NCBI GenBank assembly: GCA_025084515.1
Contig: JAJAGP010002000.1
Span: 1 to 64,000 of the forward strand
Source of the DNA: Ancistrus triradiatus
Lineage: Eukaryota; Chordata; Actinopteri; Siluriformes; Loricariidae
Reading direction: 5' to 3'
DNA length: 64,000 bases
Every line of letters begins with the position of its first letter. Positions within the stretch are counted from its first letter, which is position 1. Under the pieces are notes generated by a model. The model was not told where the DNA came from. It saw only the letters and a program-made list of their open reading frames with translations, and ran no database searches. Positions 27,497-41,246 of this stretch are shown piece after piece. Made by a program: the position numbers and the translations under genes.

Positions 27497-30400
27497 TACA
27501 GACACATTTAAGAACCCTGAATGACTGACACGAGCAGTAAAGAACTACAACTACGGATGCGTTGCGCATTAAGCTGTGCTGTGGCTCTGCGTTTACCGAT
27601 GTCACCTCACAGCTCCAGAGACCTGGGTTCGAGTCCTGGGAACGAAGAGAAGAGTACAGCAGGAACTACTTTGCGCTGTCGCCTAAAAGACAGTAGCCTG
27701 GTTAAAACGAGTGCGGAGAATCAAGGAACTTGGGCAATAATCGGATTTCTACTTTACAACCAGATAATAATCTCACAGAAACTTCGGACTGTAATATGAA
27801 ATAATGAAGTTCTTCAGTCTCGCATAGCTGTTTTGCTGCCTTTAATTCCGGGGTTGCCAGATCCAGCGAGAAAAAAATCCTTGAAAGACAAAATAAAGCC
27901 TGTAGAAATGCATGGACCTGGCAACCGCGGGGGAGGGCTTGCGCACATGCGCAGACTGAGAACGCCGATTATAATCGGGTATCTGGTGTACATGCTATGA
28001 GTAGTCCGATTACTTGGGTAAAATGCGGCTGCGTGTAAGGTGAAACATACGCCGGTCGTAACGTACTGAAAGTCTTTAAGTTCAGGTTTGCGCATTGCGA
28101 AATCAAAACGGCTTGCACCACACAAACTGGTCTGTACAAAGCAGCGAGGAGCGGCTGAATATTTACGTCGACCTTAATGCAGTTGTAAGGTGTGGCGAAA
28201 CCGACGGCAACCAAAACTCCGCTCGCTTAGAATGGGGGACGGCGGGAATCCGTTTTCCGTTGGCTGTTGGGAGATGGGCTGCATTCTTTACATACCTGTG
28301 ATGCTGTGGGTAGCTGTGTTGGTTTTGGGTTCAGGCGATGTCTAGTTATGCTCATAACCGATCTACAGTGGGGCAAAAAAGTATTTAGTCAGCCACTGAT
28401 TCTGCAAGTTCTCCTACTTAGAAAGATGAGGTTTGTAATTTTCACCATAGGTACACTTCAAACTATGAGATACAAAAATGAGGAAAAAAAATCCAGGAAA
28501 TCACATTGTTAGAATTTTAAAGAATTTAATTTTAAATCATGGTGAAAAATAAGTATTTGGGTCACCCACAAACAAGCAAGATTTCTGGCTCTCACAGACC
28601 TGTAACTTCTTCTTTAAGAAGCTCTTCTGTCCTCCACTCGTGAACCTGTATTAATGGCACCTGTTTGACCTCGTTATCTGTATAAAAGACACCTGTCCAC
28701 AACCTCAAACAGTCAGACTCCAAACTCAACCATGGCCAAGACCAAAGAGCTGTTGAAGGACACCAGGAAGAAATTGTATCCCTGCAGCAGGCTGGGAAGA
28801 GTGAATCTACAATAGGCAAGCAGGTTGGTGTGAATAAAATCAGCTGTGGGAGCAATTGTAAGAAAATGGAAGACATACAAGACCATTGATAATCTCCCTC
28901 GATCTGGGGCTCCACGCAAGATCACATCCGGTTGAGGTCAAAATGATCATGAGAACGCTGAGCAAAAATCCCAGAACTACACGGAGGAACCTGCTGAATG
29001 ACCCTGCAGAGAGCTGGGACCAAAGTAACAAAGGCTACCATCAGTAACACACTACACCGAGAGAGGACTCAGATCCTGCTTAAGCCAGTACATGTGTCCA
29101 GGCCGGTCAATGATCCCAAACACACCGCTCGGGAACGAAGGAGTGGCTCCGTAAAAAGCATTTCAAGGTCCTGGAGTGACCTAGCCAGTCTCCCAGACCT
29201 CAAGCCCACAGAAAATTTGTGGAGGAGAGTGAAAGTCCGTGTTGCCCCAAAACATCACTGCTCTCGAGGAGATCTGCATGGAGGAATGGGCCAAAATACC
29301 AGCTACAGTGGTGTGCAACCTGGTGAAGACTTACAGGAAAACGTTTGACCTTGTTATTGCCCAACAAAGGTTATGTTTACAAAAGTATTGAGTTGAACTT
29401 TTGTTATTGACCAAATACTTATTTTCCACCATATTCTAAAATTAAATTCTTTAAAAATCCTACAATGTGATTTCCTGGATTTTGTTTTCTCATTTTGTCT
29501 CTCATAGTTGAAGTGTACCTATGATTAAAATTACAGACCTCTCTCATCTTTCTAAGTAGGAAACTTGCACAATCATTGGCTGACTAAATACTTTTTTGCC
29601 CCACTGTACGTTATTGTGCCACTGGGTCAGGACCAGCTGTGTTAGCAGACACGACTCGGGTGCATACAAGCACAGTTTTTCGAGGCATTCGCAAGGTTGC
29701 ACTTTCTCTATAGAAGCACATAAATGGCTGTGTGATGTTTCTCAGGTACCTGTTTAACTGTGGAGAAGGAACACAGAGACTGATGCAGGAACACAAGTGA
29801 GTTCAGTGTGAATCTGCTTCATTCTTTTCTTATGGATCGTGTGCTTATGGTGTTAGACTGAGCTGACGCTCCTGTGTTCCTGCGTTTCAGACTGAGAATG
29901 GCTCGACTCGACAACGTCTTCCTGACCCGCATGAGTTGGGACACAGTGGGAGGATTATCAGGTACTCACACAGAGAGCTGGACATCATACGTTCTGTTTA
30001 ACTGCACATTATACAGTCTGGCCTTAATCCGAGCACCATTTTATCTACTGGAATACTGTAGTGTACGGATATTGACTAAACAGTATTTCATAAACATGTG
30101 GCCAAAAGTATTGGGACACAGACCCCGATGTGGCCAAAGGTATTGGGACACAAAACCCACATGCAGCCAAAAGTATTGGGACTCAAAACCCACATGTGGC
30201 CAAAAGTATTGAACACACAACAACCCACATGCGGCCAAAAAGTGTTGGGACACAAAACCCACATGTGTGCCAAAAGTATTGGGGACACACAACCCACATG
30301 CGGCCAAAGGTATTGGGACTCAAAACCCACATGTGGCCAAAAGTATTGGGACACAGAACCCACATGCGGCCAAAAGTGGTTGGGACACAGAACCCACATG

Positions 30401-32111
30401 TGGCCAAAAGTGTTGGGACACAGAACCCACATGCGGTCAAAAGTGTTGGGGACACAGAACCCACATGTGGGCCAAAAGTGTTGGGACACAGAACCCACAT
30501 GCGGCCAAAAGTGTTTGGGACACAGAACCCACATGTGGGCCAAAAGTGTTGGGACACAGAACCCACATGTGGCCAAAAGTATTGGTACACAGAACCACAT
30601 GCGGCCAAAAGTGTTTGGGGACACAACCCACATGCGGCCAAAAGTGTTGGGACACAGAACCCACATGTGGCCAAAAGTGTTGGGACACAGAACCCACATG
30701 CGGCCAAAAGTGTTGGGACACAGAACCCACATGTGGCCAAAAGTGTTGGGACACAGAACCCACATGTGGCCAAAAGTATTGGGACACAGAACCCACATGC
30801 GGCCAAAAGTGTTGGGACACAACCCACATGCGGCCAAAAGTATTGGGGGACAGACTCAGATTCTCAGAGCTCGGGACACATGATCTCGTCCCAGTTCTCT
30901 GCACCTGCTACAATTGTTCATTGTGGTACATATGCTTGTTTTCTGCACTGATTGTGTAACTTTTTCTTTAGAGAACCAGCCACTCGTTCTTTCCCTCAAT
31001 CTTGATCCCTAAGCCCGTGTACGGTTTGTGTAAGCCATGTGTTGTGTTGCATTGTAGGAATGATTCTGACCCTGAAGGATACCGGAGTGCCCGAGTGCGT
31101 CCTGTCGGGACCCCCTCAGCTGGTGGGTATTCCACGGTTACTCATGCCCTGTAGTGTGGGTTCACTTTCCCTCTTCATGAAGCTTCTTATGCAGGGGTTT
31201 GAGCACAGTGGTCTGTCAGATCATTTCAGCTCTGGGCTTTTTTCATACTGATGAACAGACAAGGAAAGTAACTGATTACATTTACACGCATTATTGTAGT
31301 TGTAGTTTTTAAAGTAGTTTTTTATCTGTAGTTTTACTTTTATCTAAGCATGTTTTGTTTTACCAAGTAAAAAAGGTAAATAAATAGCACAAAAACAAAG
31401 GGCCCTTCAGTGGTTGTGTTGTTAGAGGATGTTGTGTAGGGGGTCTGCACTGAATGCAGCGTTACACCTCCCTACATTTTCATATTTCCTGTGTCCACGG
31501 GTCTGATTTTGTGTTTTATTTAAAAACAATAGAGATATTTTTTGTCCCCTTGTCCTTTTTGCACTGCACAGGAGAGACCAAACTCCTGCTGTTAAAGTAA
31601 CTAAGTAACTTCTACTCTGAGTACATGTTATATGAGCTACGTGAGTAGATTTTTAGACCGTTAGTTCCATCAGAGTAATGTTGCTCATACTAGAGCACAG
31701 TATTTTAGTACTCCCCACCTTTGTTTAACAAATAACACAGGGTGTGTGTGTGTGTGTGTGTGTGTGTTTCCAGGAGAAGTATCTGAATGCTATCCGGGTT
31801 TTCTCTGGCCCTCTGGATGATATCAGACTCTGTAAGTCCGATCTGATCCACTGTTAGGCTTAGCTTAGCTCTGATCTGCTGCCTGTAATCTGGGACTGTC
31901 TGTTCTCCCCTGCAGCAGTGAGACCCTACACCGAACCCGAGTTCAAAGATGACACCATGACTGTCAGCCAGGTGCCTTTGCTCTGTAAGTCTGTACCTGT
32001 CTGCCTGCACTTCATACACCTGTCTGTAGTGCTGGATTTACCTGTCTGTCTCTCTATCTGTCCACCTGTCTGTCTGTCCTGCTGTTTCTTTCTCCCTTCT
32101 GATTTGTGTCC

Positions 32112-32161
<50 letters not shown>

Positions 32162-32842
32162 GTAGCTGAGCACAGAGCGGAGCAGGTGAGGAGGAGGAGC
32201 AGCAGCAGCAGCAGCAGCAGCAGTGGGAGAGTGGATCTGTGGCAGATGGAGGAATGTGAGGAGATCCAGAGTGAGAGCAGATCCACACGCTCTCAAAGTC
32301 CAGGTACCCAGAAGAGCTCCGGTCTGAGTACTGCGGATTATTCCCTTATTCTGACTCATTAGAAATGACTCTGATTCACTGACTCTGATATTGATTCTGA
32401 TGTACTGAATCTGATATTGATTCTATGATTCACTGACTCTGCTAATGATTTTGATTCCCTGTCTCTAATGATTCCGATTCCCTGTCTCTCTGATTCACTG
32501 ATTCTGATTTACTGACTCTGATCTTAATTCTTGGATTCACTGACTCTGTTGATTCTGATTCACTGACTTTGATATTGATTCTGATTCACTGAATCTGTTT
32601 TTTTATTCTGACTCACTGACTCTGATATTAATTATCTGATTCACTGACTGATATTGATTCTGATTCACTAACTCTGATATTGATTCTGATATTGATTTTG
32701 ATTCACTGACTCTGATATTAAATTATGATTTACTGACTCCGATATTGATTCTGATTCAATGACTCTTTTTATTTTATCAGTACACACACTATTTGCTTGA
32801 GTTTCTCTTTATTTGCATGACTTATGGAGGGGTTGTGTTTAA

Positions 32843-32881
<39 letters not shown>

Positions 32882-35800
32882 TGTGTCAGAAAGCAGAGGG
32901 TGGAGCTCGCGGGACCCCTCGCTGGTCGTGGCCTATGTGTGTAAGGTAATCATGAGCTCTTCCTCGGCTCTGTAATTTAAGAGTGTGAGTTTCAGTTGAG
33001 CCCCTGAGGCGTCAGTTCCCTCTCTTCCCTCACAGCTGCATCCTAAAAAAGGGAACTTCCTGGTGCAGAAAGCGAAGGAGCTGGGCTTACCTGTGTGAGT
33101 CTCTCACCTTTCATTAAGCACCAGTCTCTTTAGGTTAACTAACAATTCTGCCTTTTTTTTTTAACTTTTACTCACTATGGATCAAATGAATGGTTAGCCT
33201 TATATGGTCATGTTCCTGTGCTTTCTCACAGAGGGACAGCAGCGATTGGACCCATCATATCAGCACTAAAGGGTGGGAAAAGTGTCACCTATGAAGGCAG
33301 AGAGGTAACCAGATCATCTCCCTTCATTTAGCCATCTCATTATATGCATCCATCCGCCCGTCTGTCCGCCCACTCGTCCATTTGTCCGCCCGTCCATCCA
33401 TCCAACCGCCCACCCGTCCATCCGTCTGCCCGTCCATCCATCCAACCATCCGCCCGCCCGTCCATCCAACTGCCCGTCCATCTAACCGCCCCTCCATCCA
33501 TCCGCCGCCCGTCCATCCCCCTTGAGCTGTTTATTCTTCCCTCCATTCGTCCGTTAGTTGTTCTCACTCTATGGCTGCTCAGTCCTTTCCCTTTAGTAGG
33601 TTGGCCTGCTATTGCTTAGTCAGTTGGTCAGTCGGTCCTCTTCGTCCCCTCAGTCGGTCGGTCTGTTTTTTTCCGGTTGGTTCTCTGATATTGATTCTGA
33701 TTCCCTGACTCTGATTCTGGAATTGATTTTTTGATTCACCAACTCTGATATTAATTCTGATTCACTGGCTCCGATATGTATTCTTTAATATATTGACTCG
33801 GATATTGATTCTCTGATTCACTGGTTCTGATATTTATTCTCTAATATACTGACTCTGATATTAATTCTTTGGTTCACCGACTCCGATATTGATTCTATAA
33901 TTCACTGGCTCCGATATTGATTCTGATTCACTGATTGCGATATTGATTCTCTGATTCATTGACTCTGATATTGATTCTCTGATTCATTGACTCTGATATT
34001 GATTCTGATTCAATGACTTTTATATTGATTCTCTGATTCATTGACTCTGATATTGATTCTGATTGACCGACTGTGATATTGATTCTTTGATTCACCGACT
34101 CTGATATTGATTCTCTGATTCATTGGCTCTAATTCTGATTCACTGAGTATGTCCTGTTCCCCTTGGTCGCTTGGTTGTTCGGTTTGGTCGGTCGGACCTG
34201 TATAGCCTGGTTGGTCGGTCTTGTCCTCCTGGTCAGTTTCTTTGGACTGTCCTTCCTCGCGCCCGTACATCCAGAGAATCAATATCGGAGGCATTGAATC
34301 AGAATCAATATCAGAGTCAGAGAATCAGAGTCAATATCAGAGTCAATGAATCAGAGAATCAATATCAAAGTCAGTGATTCAGAATCAGTCTCTCTCTCTC
34401 TCTCTCTCTGATCTGATCTGTCCCACTTCATCTGTCCGTTAGTTCCAACATCTGCTCGTCAAATTTTGTCTGTTGTCACACTGTGCATCTCCTTATCTCA
34501 CTGTGTCCATCAGTCCCTCTTCCCGTCTATCTGGAGGCCGTTTAGAGCAGCCAGTCTGTCATATCTGAAGGACTGAAGAACCTTATTCGGAGTTCCACTG
34601 CTGTATTGCTCTGATCGGAGTGTGTGTGTGTGTTGTAGATCAGACCTGATGAAGTGTGCACCCCGACTGACCCCGGACCCGTGTTCCTGGTGATCGACTG
34701 TCCGTCTCAGGAGTTTGTCCAGCCTCTGTGCACCAATCAGACCATCAGCAGGTCAGGTCATCTCATGCCTACTGTTACTACTGCCTTATGACTAAATGAA
34801 TTGGTTCCATCCTGACGTTTATCATCTGCACCACCCACGGCTTCTTCCTCATAAGGGCTAGGGGGTTTCTCCTTGCCACTGTCACCCTTGGCTCGCTCAG
34901 TTTGGGATTTAGATATTGGAAGGTGGTCTGAAACTGTAAAGCGTTGGGAAAAGCGCTATAGAAATAAATCTGGCTTGGCTTGATGAAGATCTCTGAGTAA
35001 TAGTCGGAGAGAGATGGCTGAAGAGTGTGTGCTTTAGGTACCAGACTGGGGGATCAGGAGATGTCGCCGCCCTGGTGGTACACATGACCCCAGAGTGTGT
35101 GCTGAAGACGGAGGAGTATCAGCGCTGGATGGAGAGGTACACAGATTGTTCAGAGCACCGGGCGGTGTCGGACCCTCCAGCTTTAGTCACCGTGTGTGTG
35201 TGTGTTTCAGGTTCTCCTCTAGTACGGAGCACCTGATTATGAATGAGCAGGTCTGCACCGTCCATGCCGTCCGCAGTCACAAGATTCAAACGCAGCTGAA
35301 CCTGATCCAGCCGGACATCTTCCCCGAGCTGCAGCACTACACCAGCACGGTAACTCGCCCGCCTACCGAATTCAACTCAGCCAAAATACTAATACTCATA
35401 ATAAAAAAAGCACACAACTGCTTACAGTCAGAGAGTATAATCAAAAAGTAGCTGTGACCTGCAGAGGGCGCCAGTTCTGACTTCAGGAGCTCACCTTTGC
35501 TTTTGTCCGTCTGTAGGAGTCCCAGGCCGCCCTTCGTGTTCCTAACGTCAGAGCCGAGTGCCTGCTGAAGTACCAGCTCAGACCCAAAGCAGAGTGGCAG
35601 AGGTCAGAATCCTGCAGAGGGCAGAGGCCTGCAACACAATCCCAAAAGTGTTAGGACGGGGCTAAATAATGGAGATTTTTTTGAGGTGTCTCAGGAGTAA
35701 AGATGATCAGAGTATCTCCAGTTTATCAACAGATGTTTAAAGCAATTCTCAAAGAAAGACTGGAAGGGATTTCCAGATTTCTCCCTGTACAGGGCATAAT

Positions 35801-38800
35801 ATCGTTACATGATTCCGAATCGGGAGGAATTTCGGTGCGTAAAGGGTAAGAGGAGGGGTGAGCTCCGCTCCCTCAGACGGCACTGCATCAAGAACCGTCC
35901 TTCATCAATAGCTGATAGAACCACATGGGCAAGGGATTCCTTTATCAAGCTCTAAAATACAGAGTTACATTCACAAATGCCACTTAAAATGTTACTGTGC
36001 TAAAAAGAAGCCTTATGTCCAGAAGGGGCGTCGGCTTCTCTGGGATGGACCATGTTTTGCTGTGTGTTTTTCAGAGACGCCGTCCCTCCCTACGACAGAG
36101 AGGAGTTCATTAAGGAGGCGGCGCAGGTGCCGAACTTCCTGCGGGAGGTGGAGGAGTGTAAACACTTCCAGGCGACAGACTCGGAGGTTCTGTCAGGTGA
36201 GAGCGCCCCCTAATGGATGACCTGGAGGGGAGAGAGCTTTGTCATTAATTAGAACGAGAGTCGAATTGGCAGCACTTGTCCATTTGAGGGAAAGTACAAC
36301 AGCACTCTCTCTGTGCGTCGTAGAGACTGACGATGTCTGTTATGCGTTTCTTGAACACCAGAGGGCGTCACGCCCGATTTTTTACTTTGGCAGGCTAAAT
36401 ATTCTTTTTGAGGATATTTTGTCACATTTTGTAGTACGCCATTTCTGAGCGTATCAAGGATATCGCCAGGGCTTAAAGAACGTTTCATTATAAGTGCAGC
36501 GCATTGCGAAGAAAATAAATCACTTTGCTGAGAACGGGATAATATCAGAACAGTAGTTTTTAAGGATCTGACGTTACTGAGGCGTTTTCGTGATAAGTAT
36601 CGGGAAAAATGCTTTAAATATTGTGATATCGTGTTTTTTCCGGAAAGCCCAACCCTGAAAGGAACCGACACGTTATGGTAAAAGTTCGGAATTCAAACGC
36701 CTCTTCACTCTGATTCTAATTCACTGACTTTGGTATTGATTCTTTGAGTTACTGACTTTTTTGATTCTGATTCATTGACTGATTTTGATTCTTTGAATCA
36801 CTGATTCTGATTCACTGACTCTGATTTTGATTCTTTGATTCACCAACCCTGATATTGATACTGATTCACCGACTCTGATATTGATTTTGTTTCCCTGATT
36901 CTGATTCACTGACTCTGATTTTGATTCCGAGTCACTGACCTTGATTTTGATGCCCCTGACTCTGACACTGATTTTGACTCTGATATTTATTCTGATTCCC
37001 TGACCCTGATTCTGATTCACCGACTCTGATATTGATTTTGTTTCCCTGATTCTGATTCACTGACTCTGATATTGATTCTCTGAATTACTGACCGTTATTC
37101 TGATTCACTGACTCAAATTTTGATTCTCTGAGTCATTTTTTTGGCCCTCAAATAACATTCCGACTTCGGACGTAGGTGCTATAAATAATCCAGTCCAGTC
37201 GGTGGCAGTAACGCACCAATACGTTATGCCAACCACCATAACACCCAGAGGAAGCAGGAGAAATGGGGTGGTGCGGTCATGAGCTAATTATATATTATTA
37301 TTCTAATATTATAAATAAAATCTCAGCAGTAAGCAGTAAATCTAAGCATTTTTTTAACACCAGAGGGCGTCATAGATCTTCAGACTGGAAGCTTAAGCTA
37401 ATGAATTTGAGGTGGAGGATGTTTAGAGATGTTTAGTCGGTGCCTCCTCCTCTCATTTTGTGAAACGTTTTGTGACAGGAGCTCATTTTGTTGCTGCAGC
37501 CTTAGTTAAAACTTCTTGAATTTATTTTAACTGCCGCGGACTAAGGATTCTTCTTATACCAGGACCGTACTCGGGGCAGCAGTTGATTGTAGGGCACGTG
37601 CACCCGTGCAGAGACCCCCTGTAGCCTGTCTGCAGATTGGGGAGGCACCGTAGTAGCCGGAGGTGACCTAGTTGGGCGGCGGCACTAAGACCGGAATGTA
37701 ATATTGTTAATAGCATTTTTAATAATGATTATATAAATCTTATGCATGAAAAGGCCTGATTTTGAGATGTTATTCCTCAGAAATAGATGTTTTCATGGAG
37801 CATTTTCAAGGGAACCTTTAAAAGCTTATTGAAGGAAATTCCAGTTGTTCTGCATTGTGTCTGTTTCAGGAATAATGATAATAATGAAATGGTATGAAAG
37901 TGGAATCGTGACTGGAATCGTTAGCAGTGTATCGTTACACCCCAGTAATTAAAGAAGTGCACTGGTGCGGTTACAGGGAGGGTGGAGCGTTACCCCGAGG
38001 TGGTGTTTTTGGGAACAGGCTCGGCTCTACCCATGAAGATCCGGAACGTCAGCGGCACCCTGGTGAACATCAGGTGACAAAGAAAGCTTTAGGACCATTG
38101 TGCATTTGCTTTGTGAGTGTGTGTTAATGTGTGTGTGTGTATGCTTGTGTTGTAGCTCCTCCCAGTCTCTGCTGCTGGACTGCGGGGAGGGAACGTTCAG
38201 CCAGATGTGCCGTCACTACGGCAACGGCGTGGACGAGATGCTGACGAAGCTGTCCACTGTGTTCGTGTCTCACCTGCATGCCGATCATCACACGGTGAGA
38301 GCCGCTCGGTTTAGGGATCCTCCAAAAGTATTGGGACACAAACCCACACGTGGCCAAATGTACTGGGACACAGACTCACACGTGGCCAAAAGTATTGGGA
38401 CACAAACCAACATGTGGCCAAAAGTATTGGGACACAAAGCAACATGTGGCCAAAAGTATTGGGACACAAACCAACATGTGGCCAAAAGTATTAGGACACA
38501 AACCAACATATAGCCAAAGGTATTGGGACACAAACCAACATGTGACCAAAAGTATTAGGACACAAACCAACATGCGGCCAAAAGTATTGGGACACAAACC
38601 AACATGTGGCCAAAAGTATTAGGACACAAACCAACATGTGGCCAAAAGTATTGGGACACAAACCAACACGTGGCCAAAAGTATTGGGACACAAACCAACA
38701 TGTGGCCAAAAGTATTGGGACACAAACCAACATGTGGCCAAAAGTATTGGGACACAAACCAACATGTGGCCAAAGTATTGGGACACAAACCAACATGTGG

Positions 38801-39660
38801 CCAAAAAGTATTTGGGACACAACCAACATGTGGCCAAAAGTATTGGGACACAAACCACACATGTGGCCCAAAAGTATTGGGACAACAGAACCAACATGTG
38901 GCCAAAAAGTATTGGGACACAGAACTAACCCACATTGCTTGGGATTTGTAAGGACTGTATCAATTGTAAGTCGCTCTGGTAAGGGCGTCTGCTAAATGCT
39001 GTAAATGTAAAGTATTGGGACACAGACTCGCACGTGGCCAGAAGTACAAACCAACATGTCGTAAAAAATATTGGGACAGAAAGTGACATTGAGGCCAGAT
39101 GTTTTTGGGATACAAAAACTCGCATGTGGTCCAAAAATAGTGGGACGCAAAATCCACACTCTGTCTCTTAGCACTTTTGAACGTTCTGTTTGGCTCCCTT
39201 CAGGACTGCAGGCGGTAACTCATGAATGACTGTTTTTTCTCTCTCTTTCGTTAGGGCTTGATAACCTGTTGCTGCAGAGAGAGCGGGCTCTGGTGAGTGT
39301 TTAATGCCTACTACCTACATAAGGCCTTCACTAGATCACTAGATTCCCTTAGGCATTCATCATCACATGAGGATGATTCGAGAATATGCGAATGAAAAAG
39401 TCCTCTCTTTGGCAGAGGACCGTGGGGTAAATCCTTCACCCCCGTGTATCTGGTGGCTCCGCTCAGATCATGAAGTGGGCTCAATCAGTTACCACGACCA
39501 CTGCCAGGAGATCCTCATCCACATTAAGTAAGAGCCACACGCCCTACACTGCACTTTCCTACAATATACCATACACCGCGGAACCCATGGCTTAGGGAAC
39601 CTTCAGTAGCCCCAGAGTCAGAGGGACGGTTTGATCCCACACCTGAACTTCTGTGTGTGT

Positions 39661-39717
<57 letters not shown>

Positions 39718-39887
39718 TTCAGCTTCATCCCGGCTAAGTATCTGAGTGACGGAGCTGAAGTTCCCAAATTCAAAACCAAATCCTTTATTCAGGCGGTGCT
39801 GAAGAAGAACGACCTGACAAAGGTACAGCTCGTACTCACTGCAAGAACTCCATCGATCACATTCAAATCAGTGTGTGTGTCTCAGGC

Positions 39888-39926
<39 letters not shown>

Positions 39927-41018
39927 CCAGTTCCAGACGTGCTTGGTGAGGCACTGTAAGAACGCTTACGCCTGCAGTTTAACTCATCAGTCCGGCTGGC
40001 AGCTCGTCTTCTCCGGGGACACCATGCCCTGTGACGCCCTGGCACACATGGGTAAGGGAGAGAGAGACACACACACATTGTAAACTACACAATACGATGT
40101 GTTACCGTGGAGTGAAGTGTGTGTGTTCTTTATTAGAAAGTTCCAGATATAGGGTTTAGGGTTTCTTGGAGGGTTACAGATGTTTTTAGTTGTAGTAAAA
40201 TGTTCTAGGTCTCTCTGGTTTCTTAGAAGGTTCCAGAGCTCTTTAGTTCGATGAGAACGTTCTAGATCGCTGTAGTTTCTTAGATGGTTGCTGTAGATTT
40301 GTAGAAGGTTCCAGGACAGTGTAGTTTTTTAGAATATTTCAGATTTCTGAAGATACTTGGAAGGTTCCAGCTTGCTTTAGTTCATTTGGAAGGTTCCAGG
40401 TCACTGTTTTTTTTTAAAGGGTTCTGGGTATCTTTAATTCTATTAAAAGGTTCCAGAGTGCTTTAGTTTTGTTAGAAGGCTCTAGATTTGTCTTTTTAGA
40501 AGTTTTAAAGTATCTTTTTAAAGGTAAAAATGCGACGTTTCTTTATTAGAAAGTTCCAGATATCTATAGTTTTTTGGAGGGTTACAGATGTTTTTAGTTG
40601 TAGTAGAATGTTCTGGGTCTCCCTGGTTTCTTAGAAGGTTCCAGATCTCTTTAGGTCAATGAGAACATTCTAGATCGCTGTAGTTTCTTAGATGGTTGCT
40701 GTAGATTTGTAGAAGATTCCAGATCAGTGTAGTTTCTTAGAATGTTCCCGGATTTCTGAAGATACTTGGAAGATTCCAGCTTGCTTTAGTTCATTTGGAA
40801 GGTTCCAGGTCACTGTTTTTTAAGGGTTCTGGGTATCTTTAATTCTATTAAAAGGTTCCAGAGCACTTTAGTTTCGTTAGAAGGTTCTAGATCTGTATGT
40901 TTTTAGATGTTTCTAAATATCTTTAATTCTGTGAGAAGATTTCAGATTTCTGTTTTTTTTAAAGGTTCCAGATCTGTTTAGTTTTGTTAGAAGGTTCTAG
41001 ATCTTTTTTTTAACGTGC

Positions 41019-41061
<43 letters not shown>

Positions 41062-41205
41062 AAAGGTAGAAATGCGACGTTGTTGATCCATGAAGCCACG
41101 CTGGAGGACGGCATGGAGGAGGAGGCCATGGAGAAAAGACACAGGTACTCACACACCATTATTGATTTTTTTTAAAGGTTCTGGAGTGCTTTAGTTATGC
41201 TGGTT

Positions 41206-41246
<41 letters not shown>

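Noticed and set aside
30088..30951. Open frames of 210-270 codons on both strands over minisatellite C.
   Set aside because: Same cause (33-bp unit). The region is intron 3 of elac2.
36249..36671. 140-codon minus-strand open frame in elac2 intron 15.
   Set aside because: No recognisable domain. It lies wholly inside an intron beside minisatellite, with no splice signals placed to use it.
6300..39170. Regular repeats that could be mistaken for a CRISPR array.
   Set aside because: Units abut with no unique spacers of constant length, and the window is eukaryotic.
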